DNA from: DASUTW01 sp035513995
GTDB lineage: Bacteria; Actinomycetota; UBA4738; CALAEC01
Reading direction: 5' to 3'
Assembly (NCBI GenBank): GCA_035513995.1
Contig: DATKBL010000152.1
Span: 1 to 6,038 of the forward strand
DNA: 6,038 nt
Part shown: positions 1 through 4,933 of the stretch, one piece after another
How positions within the stretch are numbered: position 1 is the stretch's first letter
How the letters are laid out: every line of letters begins with the position of its first letter
Made by a program: the position numbers and the translations under genes
The notes under the pieces: model-generated
The model's database searches: none
The model's input: only the letters and a program-made list of their open reading frames with translations
What the model was told of the DNA's origin: nothing

Positions 1-1
1 G

Positions 2-538
2 ACCTGGGTGGACGGGGACGTCAGCTCGTTCGACTTCGCCGCCGACGGGACGCTCGTCTACGCGAAGGTGGAGCGGCGGACGGCCCCGTCGGGCAGGGCG
101 GTGTCCGCCGTGCGCATCGGCGTCGTGGAGCCCGATCGGACCACCCCGAGCAACGTCCGCAGCCGCACGATCCGGAACCTCAACCTGCGCGGGTACTCCG
201 TCAGGGGATGGCGTCTGGTCGCCTGGGGCGTCCGCGGGGGCCGGGAGCAGGTCCTCGTCTGGAGCGCGAGGGGCGGGGAGGTGCGTCGCGCGCCGGGGCT
301 CCGGGTGACTCCGCGGGCGAGAAGCGCCGCCGGCTCATGGGTGATCTCCCCGCCAGGAGCCTCCCTGAGCCTCCCTGGGATCCCGAGCGACCCGACCCAC
401 CTCGCGGTCGGGGGCGGCCTGGCGATCTGGGCGGGGGGCGAGGGGCTCACGGTGGCGAGCCTCGGCCGCCCGAGGATCTACCACGTGGAGCTCCCGCCGA
501 GGTTCCCGAAACCCGCGGGTCCGGTCGCCGCGAGCTAG
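2..538 (+). CDS. C-terminal part of an unrecognised protein, possibly beta-propeller-like (5' truncated)
   Basis: The reading frame is open to the left edge (Thr-Trp precede the GTG at position 8, and no ribosome binding site is visible there), so this is most likely the last 178 residues of a longer gene. I do not recognise the family. The visible sequence alternates short beta-strand-like stretches with Gly, Asp and Asn turns, for example FDFAADGTLVYAKV near the start, GWRLVAWGVRGG in the middle and GGLAIWAGGEGLTVASL near the end. This spacing of strands is typical of WD40-like or other beta-propeller blades, but no diagnostic motif is present. No membrane segment is seen in this part; a signal peptide could lie in the missing N-terminus. 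Low Lys and high Arg, Gly and Pro fit the genome composition. It is convergent with the PucR gene, with only 16 bp between the stop codons. That it is coding is likely; its function is unknown. Confidence 0.6.
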   Translation, partial: TWVDGDVSSFDFAADGTLVYAKVERRTAPSGRAVSAVRIGVVEPDRTTPSNVRSRTIRNLNLRGYSVRGWRLVAWGVRGGREQVLVWSARGGEVRRAPGLRVTPRARSAAGSWVISPPGASLSLPGIPSDPTHLAVGGGLAIWAGGEGLTVASLGRPRIYHVELPPRFPKPAGPVAAS

Positions 539-556
539 ACGCCGCGGGCCGGCGTC
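538..556. terminator. Hairpin between convergent genes, possible bidirectional terminator
   Basis: GACGCCG (538-544) pairs perfectly with CGGCGTC (550-556) around a 5-base loop, a 7-bp all-Watson-Crick stem rich in GC. It starts on the last base of the upstream stop codon and ends inside the stop codon of the convergent PucR gene. There is no T-run on either side, so it is not a canonical intrinsic terminator. U-tract-less hairpins at gene ends are common in high-GC actinobacteria. Position supports a terminator role; function is inferred. Confidence 0.45.
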
Positions 557-2108
557 AGCCGAACGGTCGTTCCCCTTCGCGGAGGAGGTCCCTCGCTCGC
601 AGGGCGAGCCAGAACTCCATCCGGTCGTGCGCCGAGGCGAGGTCTCGCCCGGCCAGCTCCTCGACCTTCCGCATGCGGTACCGCAGCGTGTGCCGGTGCA
701 CGTAGAGCTCGGCCGCGGCCGTCTCCCACTTCGCGTTGTGCTCGAGGAAGGCGCGCAGCGACGACACGAGCTCGCCGCCGTGATCGGCGTCGTACCGATC
801 GAGGGCCGCCAGCACCGAGTCGGCGAACGCGCGCAGCGCGTCGGGCTCCTGGAGCGTCAGCAGCAGCCGGTAGGTGCCCAGCGCCCGAAAGTCGGCGATG
901 TCGCGTCCCTCCATCCGGGCGACCTTGAGCGCGTACCCCGCTTCCCGCAGGCTCTTCCCCGCCTGGACAGGCGGGACGGCGCTCCCCGCTCCCACTCGGA
1001 CCGAGCTCCGCAGCTTCCCTGCGACTTCGTGTTGGAAGTCATGGAACCCTTCGTCGCCGTCCGGATGGACCAGCACGTAGAGGTCGTGCTCACGGGGCGC
1101 CGTGAGGTACCCGCCCCCGCGGCGCGACAGCACGTCCTCGGCGGCCCATGCCAGGTCCTGCACCGGAAGCGCGGACTCGAGGGCGAGCACGGCCACCTTG
1201 TCGGTGCGCTCGAACCCGAACCGCTGGAGCCCCTCGGCCGCCTTCCTGGCCGAGAGGTCCCCCCGGACCAGCGCGTCGAGGAAGTCTCCGCGGAGGCGTC
1301 GCTCCGTGTCGGCGACGGCCCGCCTGCCGTCCAGCTCGATCGTCACGAGCGAGACCGCGTGCGCCGCCACGACGCGGTCGAGCTGGGTGAGCGCCTCGGC
1401 CTTCCCCACCGCGAGGAAGGCCTCGACGTGGCCGCGCGCGCCGACCGGCTGGATCGAGACGTGATCGCCGCGATCCACCAGCGAGAGGCTGAACCCCGGG
1501 CCGTCGGTGCGCCGCGCCTGGATCTCCTCCCAGAGCCGCTTGGCCCGGTCCGCGGCGGACGCCGGCGCGGTCGCCAGCGCCACACCGTGGAGCTCGAGCA
1601 CCACCGCCCACCCTCCGACGACCCCGGCGAGCTCGCTGACCACACCCTCGACCCCCTCCCCATCGATCACGGCTCGGGTCAGCGCGTTCTGCGCCTCGAT
1701 CGATCGCTGGAGCATCTCCACCTGCTCCCCAGCCACGCGCGAGAACACCGCCTCGGTGATCGCGATGAACGGCACCGCGTACGGCACCTCGAAGACGGGG
1801 AACTTCAGACGGTCGGCCGCGTCGCGGACCGCCTTGGGCACCCTCGTGAAGGAGAACCCCGTCCCGAACCCGAGCCCCGCGAGCCCGGCCTCGACGAGTC
1901 GCTCGACGTACCCACGCTGCTTCGCCGCCGAGCGACCCACGCCCATCCCCGTGGTGAGCAGCAGCTCGCCGCCCTTCAACCACGGCGTGGGGTCCTCGAG
2001 CTCGCTGACGTGGACCCAGCGGACCAGGTTGCCCTTGCCGGCCCGCCCCCCGACGAGCTGCAGGGCTAGGCCGGGGCTGCCGAGGATGTCCCCGATCCGG
2101 AGCGTCAC
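555..2108 (-). CDS. PucR-family transcriptional regulator (purine-catabolism N domain, central domain, C-terminal HTH)
   Basis: This is a cytosolic DNA-binding regulator of 517 residues, a usual size for the family. Residues 1-125 form the PucR N-terminal domain, with the signature WVHVSELEDPTPWLKGGELL at 31-50 followed by the LTTG segment at 51-54. The middle (about 280-420) corresponds to the degenerate GGDEF-like region of CdaR/PucR proteins. Residues 453-510 form the C-terminal helix-turn-helix, with the typical WETAAAELYVHRHTLRYRM core. The start chosen is GTG at 2108, where the conserved domain begins (TLRIGDIL). The frame is open far upstream, but that extension is antisense to the neighbouring genes and has no domain character. 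No Shine-Dalgarno precedes the GTG; a -10-like TACAAT lies 7 nt upstream, suggesting leaderless translation. Divergent transcription from gabT and two palindromes between them suggest it controls itself and gabT, probably in response to an amino acid or amine. PucR-type regulators of GABA use are known in actinobacteria (from memory, GabR of Corynebacterium). The ligand here is an inference. Confidence 0.9.
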   Translation of the reverse strand: MTLRIGDILGSPGLALQLVGGRAGKGNLVRWVHVSELEDPTPWLKGGELLLTTGMGVGRSAAKQRGYVERLVEAGLAGLGFGTGFSFTRVPKAVRDAADRLKFPVFEVPYAVPFIAITEAVFSRVAGEQVEMLQRSIEAQNALTRAVIDGEGVEGVVSELAGVVGGWAVVLELHGVALATAPASAADRAKRLWEEIQARRTDGPGFSLSLVDRGDHVSIQPVGARGHVEAFLAVGKAEALTQLDRVVAAHAVSLVTIELDGRRAVADTERRLRGDFLDALVRGDLSARKAAEGLQRFGFERTDKVAVLALESALPVQDLAWAAEDVLSRRGGGYLTAPREHDLYVLVHPDGDEGFHDFQHEVAGKLRSSVRVGAGSAVPPVQAGKSLREAGYALKVARMEGRDIADFRALGTYRLLLTLQEPDALRAFADSVLAALDRYDADHGGELVSSLRAFLEHNAKWETAAAELYVHRHTLRYRMRKVEELAGRDLASAHDRMEFWLALRARDLLREGERPFG

Positions 2109-2115
2109 ATTCGGG

Positions 2116-2121
2116 ATTGTA
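2116..2121 (-). promoter_or_regulatory. -10 box (TACAAT) for leaderless transcription of the PucR gene
   Basis: On the minus strand TACAAT matches the TATAAT consensus at 5 of 6 positions and is followed by 7 bases (CCCGAAT) and then the GTG start codon at 2108. A start site 7 nt after the hexamer would place the first transcribed base on the G of GTG, the standard actinobacterial leaderless arrangement. It also explains why no Shine-Dalgarno is visible. No good -35 is seen. The hexamer shares five bases with palindrome 2117-2133, so a protein on that site would block it. Confidence 0.5.
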
Positions 2122-2133
2122 CGGTCCGTACAA
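2117..2133. promoter_or_regulatory. Operator palindrome 1
   Basis: TTGTACGGTCCGTACAA is a perfect 17-bp inverted repeat with 8-bp arms around a central T at 2125. Together with an almost identical copy centred 40 bp away it is far beyond chance in a GC-rich intergenic region. It lies 9 bp upstream of the PucR start codon and overlaps the candidate -10. It is probably a dimer binding site, most simply for the adjacent PucR-family protein. The identity of the protein is inferred from position only; a distant TetR or GntR regulator could also use such a dyad. Confidence 0.75.
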
Positions 2134-2136
2134 GAA

Positions 2137-2155
2137 ACCCGCTCGCGCGGCGGGT
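2137..2155. repeat. Inverted repeat midway between the two operators
   Basis: ACCCGC (2137-2142) is the reverse complement of GCGGGT (2150-2155), separated by 7 bases. Its centre (2146) is within 1 bp of the midpoint between the two operator centres (2145). It is unrelated in sequence to the operators. It could be a third protein site, part of a larger cruciform-capable structure, or chance in GC-rich DNA. Confidence 0.35.
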
Positions 2156-2157
2156 CG

Positions 2158-2172
2158 TGTACGGTCCGTACA
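2158..2172. promoter_or_regulatory. Operator palindrome 2
   Basis: TGTACGGTCCGTACA is a perfect 15-bp inverted repeat centred on T2165. It shares 16 consecutive bases (TGTACGGTCCGTACAA, 2158-2173) with palindrome 1; only the outermost left base differs (G2157 instead of T). The centres are 40 bp apart, close to four helical turns, so bound dimers would lie on roughly the same DNA face. It lies about 90 bp upstream of the gabT start codon, on the gabT side of the divergent region, and presumably controls gabT. Confidence 0.75.
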
Positions 2173-2174
2173 AA
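2169..2174 (+). promoter_or_regulatory. Possible weak -10 (TACAAA) of gabT
   Basis: TACAAA matches TATAAT at 4 of 6 positions and sits on the outer edge of operator 2, mirroring the -10 of the PucR gene on the outer edge of operator 1. No recognisable -35 is found 16-18 bp upstream. A start here would give a leader of about 80 nt before the gabT ATG. The poor match would fit a promoter needing an activator, but the call rests mainly on symmetry. Confidence 0.2.
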
Positions 2175-2250
2175 GGCCCGCCTCTCGCTTGCGCCGCGCG
2201 GCCGTTCCGCCCTCGCCCGCGAGCGCGGAGACTGGGCGCCGAAGCGATCC

Positions 2251-2256
2251 GAGGAG
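2251..2256 (+). promoter_or_regulatory. Ribosome binding site deciding the gabT start
   Basis: GAGGAG lies 5 bases before the ATG at 2262. It decides between this ATG and an in-frame GTG at 2157, whose 35-codon extension would be encoded by operator DNA and is Pro/Arg-rich low-complexity sequence. Confidence 0.75.
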
Positions 2257-2261
2257 AGCCC

Positions 2262-3605
2262 ATGGAGATCCCACAGGAGCGCCGGCTCGTTACCGAGATC
2301 CCCGGCCCCCGTTCGAAGGAGCTGATGTCCCGCCGCGAGGCGGCGATCCCCCGCGGCGTGTTCAACACCGTGCCGATCTTCGTCCGCGCCGCCTCGGGCG
2401 GGATCGTCGAGGACGTGGACGGCAACCGGCTGATCGACTTCGGGACCGGCATCGCGGTGCTCAACGTGGGGAACGCCTCGCCCGCTGTCGTGGAGGCGAT
2501 CCGCCACCAGGCCGACCTGTTCACCCACACCTGCTTCCACGTGACGATGAACGAGCCCTACCTCGAGCTCGCGGAGCGGCTGAACAAGCTGACCCCCGGT
2601 GACCACGACAAGATGACGATGCTGGTGAACTCGGGCGCCGAGGCCGTCGAGAACGCGGTCAAGATCTCGCGCTACGCGACAGGACGCCCCGCGGTGATCA
2701 CCTTCGACCACGCGTTCCACGGTCGAACGCTGCTCGCCATGTCGCTCACCGGGAAGGTGATGCCGTACAAGCAGGGCTTCGGCCCCTTCGCTCCCGACGT
2801 GTACCGCCTCCCCATCTCCTATCCGTACCGCTGCCCGACCGGGGAGCCCTACGATGAGTGCGGACCGCGGTGCGCGGCCCTCGTGATCGACGGGATCGAG
2901 AAGCACATCGGGGCCGAGAACGTCGCGTGCGTGATCCTCGAGCCGGTGCAGGGCGAGGGCGGGTTCGTCGTGCCGGGCCAGGAGTTCATGCGGCGCGTGC
3001 ACGCCTGGTGCAAGGAGAACGGCGCGTTCTTCGTGGCCGACGAGGTGCAGACCGGGTTCGGGCGCACCGGCCGCTGGTTCGCCAGCGAGCACTTCGGGAT
3101 CGTCCCCGACATCGTGACGACCGCGAAGTCGATGGGCGGAGGCATGCCGATCGGCGGGGTCACCGGACCGGCCGAGGCGATGGACGCGATCCACGTCGGA
3201 GGCCTGGGCGGCACCTTCGGGGGCAATCCCGTGTCGGCCGCCGCCTCGCTCGCGGCCATCGAGCAGATCGAGCGCGAGGGGCTCCTCGAGCGGGCGGAGC
3301 GCGTGGGCGCCACGATGATGGAGGCGCTGCGCGGGTTCGCCGATCGGTTCGACGTGGTCGGCGATGTCCGCGGCCTCGGCGCGATGGTGGCGATGGAGCT
3401 CGTGAGAGACCGCGAGACGAAGGAGCCTGCGAAGGAGGCCGCGGCGCAGGTCCTCCACGACTGCCATGCGCAGGGCCTGATCGCGCTGAAGGCGGGAACC
3501 TACGACAACGTCGTGCGGTTGCTGCCTCCCCTCACGATCGATGACGGCCTGCTCGAGGAGGGGCTCGGCATCCTCGAGAAAGCCCTCGCCACCTCCGGGG
3601 GCTAG
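2262..3605 (+). CDS. gabT: 4-aminobutyrate aminotransferase (class III PLP-dependent)
   Basis: The enzyme transfers the terminal amino group of GABA to 2-oxoglutarate, giving succinic semialdehyde and glutamate; it is soluble and cytosolic. At 447 residues it is full length for bacterial GabT. Visible class III landmarks are the phosphate-loop NSGAEAVENAVK beginning at N123, the FHGRT block at 152-156 followed by the GabT-typical SLTGKVMPYKQGFGPF, the LEPVQGEGG stretch, D260 in VADEVQTGFGRTG (contacts the pyridine nitrogen), and K289 in TTAKSMGGGMP (Schiff-base lysine). The substrate-specific blocks resemble GabT more than ornithine or acetylornithine aminotransferases, but beta-alanine, 3-aminoisobutyrate or another omega-amino acid cannot be excluded. 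It is transcribed divergently from the PucR regulator across two palindromes. No succinate-semialdehyde dehydrogenase or GABA permease gene lies within the window, so the rest of the pathway must be elsewhere. Confidence 0.92.
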   Translation: MEIPQERRLVTEIPGPRSKELMSRREAAIPRGVFNTVPIFVRAASGGIVEDVDGNRLIDFGTGIAVLNVGNASPAVVEAIRHQADLFTHTCFHVTMNEPYLELAERLNKLTPGDHDKMTMLVNSGAEAVENAVKISRYATGRPAVITFDHAFHGRTLLAMSLTGKVMPYKQGFGPFAPDVYRLPISYPYRCPTGEPYDECGPRCAALVIDGIEKHIGAENVACVILEPVQGEGGFVVPGQEFMRRVHAWCKENGAFFVADEVQTGFGRTGRWFASEHFGIVPDIVTTAKSMGGGMPIGGVTGPAEAMDAIHVGGLGGTFGGNPVSAAASLAAIEQIEREGLLERAERVGATMMEALRGFADRFDVVGDVRGLGAMVAMELVRDRETKEPAKEAAAQVLHDCHAQGLIALKAGTYDNVVRLLPPLTIDDGLLEEGLGILEKALATSGG

Positions 3606-3610
3606 CCCGT

Positions 3611-3639
3611 TTGAGCGGGTCGGCTCGCCGGGCGATACT
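3611..3639 (+). promoter_or_regulatory. Candidate sigma70-type promoter of the transporter operon
   Basis: TTGAGC (3611-3616; 4 of 6 to TTGACA) and GATACT (3634-3639; 4 of 6 to TATAAT) are separated by exactly 17 bp in the 81-bp gap after gabT. Transcription would begin near 3646 and give a leader of about 40 nt, too short for a classical Mg2+ riboswitch. If real, the transporter pair can be expressed independently of gabT. The hexamers are imperfect, so this is moderate evidence. Confidence 0.4.
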
Positions 3640-3686
3640 TCCCGGGGCACCAACCCCAGGAGCCGCCGAGCGATGACGGGTGACAA

Positions 3687-4901
3687 ATGCCGAGGGTTCG
3701 CGTTCTCTCCTACTGGCGCGCGGAGCAGCGGACGATCCGCCAGGGGCTCGTGGCGATGCTCTTCGCCTCCGTCGCGATGCTCGGCGCCGGCGTCGCGCTC
3801 GGCTTCATCACGGGCACGCTGGAGGCGCTCCCCGGCCTGATGGTCATGGTCCCGGCGGCGATCGCCGCCCGGGGCAACGTGTTCGGCGCGCTGGCCTCCC
3901 GCCTCGGCACGACGATCCACGCGGGCCTCTTCACCACCTCCCGCGAGCGCGGGGGCGTCCTCTACCAGAACGTCTTCGCGGCCACGGCGCTCACGCTCTC
4001 GATCTCGCTGCTGATGGCCGTGCTGGCCAAGACCCTCTCGGAGACCTTCGGGGTCACGAGCATCTCGATCGTCGACTTCATGCTCATCTCGATCCTGGGA
4101 GGGGTGCTGGCCAGCGTCGTCGTGCTCGGCCTGACGGTCGTGCTGGCGGTCACGGCCCAGCGCCGCGGGTGGGACCTCGACAGCGTGGCGGCGCCGCTCA
4201 TCACCGCGGCCGGCGACGTGCTCACGATCCCGGCGATCTTCGCGGCCACGTTCGCGGTCGGGTTCCGCTGGGTGTCGCCGGTGCTGGCCGCGATCCTCGC
4301 GCTCGTGACCCTGGTGCTGGCGATCCGCGCGGCCGTCACCGACCTGTCCTCGACTCGTCGCATCGTCCGGGAGAGTCTCCCGGTGCTGACCATCGCGGCC
4401 ACGATCGACATCCTGGCGGGCCTGATGATCGAGTCCCGGCTCGACCACTTCGTCACGTTCCCCGTGCTGCTGATCCTGATCCCGCCGATCCTCGGGGACG
4501 CGGGCGGGCTGGGCGGCATCCTCGCCTCGCGTCTGGCGTCGAAGCTCCACCTGGGCGTGATCACGCCCCGCGGCTTCCCCGAGTCGGCGGCGCTCTTCGA
4601 CTTCTCGATCGTGGGGCTCTTCGCCGTGGTGGTCTTCCCCCTGGTCGGCGTGGCCGCCGACTTCGTGGCCGGCCTCTTCGGGATCGCCAGTCCGGGGATG
4701 GGAGCGGTGGTGGCGGTCAGCACCCTCGCCGGGCTGCTCGCGACCGCCGCGGCCTCGGTCGTCGCCTACTACGCGGCGATCGCGACCTTCCGCATGGGGA
4801 TGGACCCCGACAGCCACGGCATCCCGCTCATCACCAGCTCGATGGACTTCGCCGGCGTGGTGGCGCTCATCATCGCCATCCTCGCCTTCGGGATCGGATA
4901 G
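3687..4901 (+). CDS. SLC41/MgtE-like divalent cation transporter, two tandem MgtE membrane domains
   Basis: This is an integral membrane protein of 404 residues with about ten hydrophobic segments, probably carrying Mg2+ or a similar divalent cation. It consists of two MgtE-type domains offset by exactly 210 residues: GN (63-64) followed by ALASRL is echoed by GG (273-274) followed by ILASRL, and DLDSVAAPLITAAGD (163-177) by DPDSHGIPLITSSMD (373-387). The paired acidic residues D163/D165/D177 and D373/D375/D387 are the polar positions inside membrane segments. This layout resembles eukaryotic SLC41 and archaeal MgtE-like permeases. It lacks the cytosolic N domain and CBS pair that sense Mg2+ in classical MgtE. 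The ATG at 3687 is the first start after an in-frame TGA (3681-3683); GGGTGA at 3678-3683 can serve as a weak ribosome site. The next gene follows after 32 bp and is probably co-transcribed. The exact ion is not determinable from sequence alone. Confidence 0.85.
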   Translation: MPRVRVLSYWRAEQRTIRQGLVAMLFASVAMLGAGVALGFITGTLEALPGLMVMVPAAIAARGNVFGALASRLGTTIHAGLFTTSRERGGVLYQNVFAATALTLSISLLMAVLAKTLSETFGVTSISIVDFMLISILGGVLASVVVLGLTVVLAVTAQRRGWDLDSVAAPLITAAGDVLTIPAIFAATFAVGFRWVSPVLAAILALVTLVLAIRAAVTDLSSTRRIVRESLPVLTIAATIDILAGLMIESRLDHFVTFPVLLILIPPILGDAGGLGGILASRLASKLHLGVITPRGFPESAALFDFSIVGLFAVVVFPLVGVAADFVAGLFGIASPGMGAVVAVSTLAGLLATAAASVVAYYAAIATFRMGMDPDSHGIPLITSSMDFAGVVALIIAILAFGIG

Positions 4902-4917
4902 GACCGGCCGTATACTC

Positions 4918-4923
4918 AGGAGG
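4918..4923 (+). promoter_or_regulatory. Ribosome binding site of the PhoU/RCK_C gene
   Basis: AGGAGG is a full-strength Shine-Dalgarno, 10 bases before the ATG at 4934. It is the only start signal in the 32-bp gap, and no alternative in-frame start codon lies between the transporter stop and this ATG. Confidence 0.7.
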
Positions 4924-4933
4924 ACGCTCACCG

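Noticed and set aside
2157..2261. N-terminal extension of gabT from the GTG at 2157 (beginning MYGPYKGPPL).
   Set aside because: Its first codons are operator palindrome DNA, and the rest is Pro/Arg low complexity. The ATG at 2262 has a good GAGGAG site and matches the normal GabT length.
627..2325. Several plus-strand open frames opposite the PucR gene.
   Set aside because: They are Arg/Pro/Ser-rich antisense shadows of a clear coding frame, with no recognisable domain or ribosome site.
3605..3645. Short inverted repeats after gabT (CCCG/CGGG at 3606-3619 and CCGGG/CCCGG at 3628-3645) as terminators.
   Set aside because: Stems of only 4-5 bp with no T-run are expected by chance at this GC content, and they overlap the better-supported promoter candidate.
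3640..3686. Mg2+-sensing riboswitch in the transporter leader.
   Set aside because: The predicted leader is only about 40 nt, and no conserved M-box or similar elements are visible.
4911..4916. TATACT as an internal promoter for the PhoU/RCK_C gene.
   Set aside because: The hexamer is good, but a start 7 nt downstream would fall inside the AGGAGG ribosome site, and no -35 is visible. Co-transcription with the transporter is simpler.
2109..4931. Uninterrupted minus-strand reading frame extending the PucR gene by about 940 codons, antisense to gabT and the transporter (1,458 codons in total).
   Set aside because: It is a GC-rich codon-usage shadow: the extension is dominated by Arg, His, Glu, Asp and Gly, has no domain character, and lies opposite two well-supported genes. 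The PucR domain begins precisely at the GTG at 2108.
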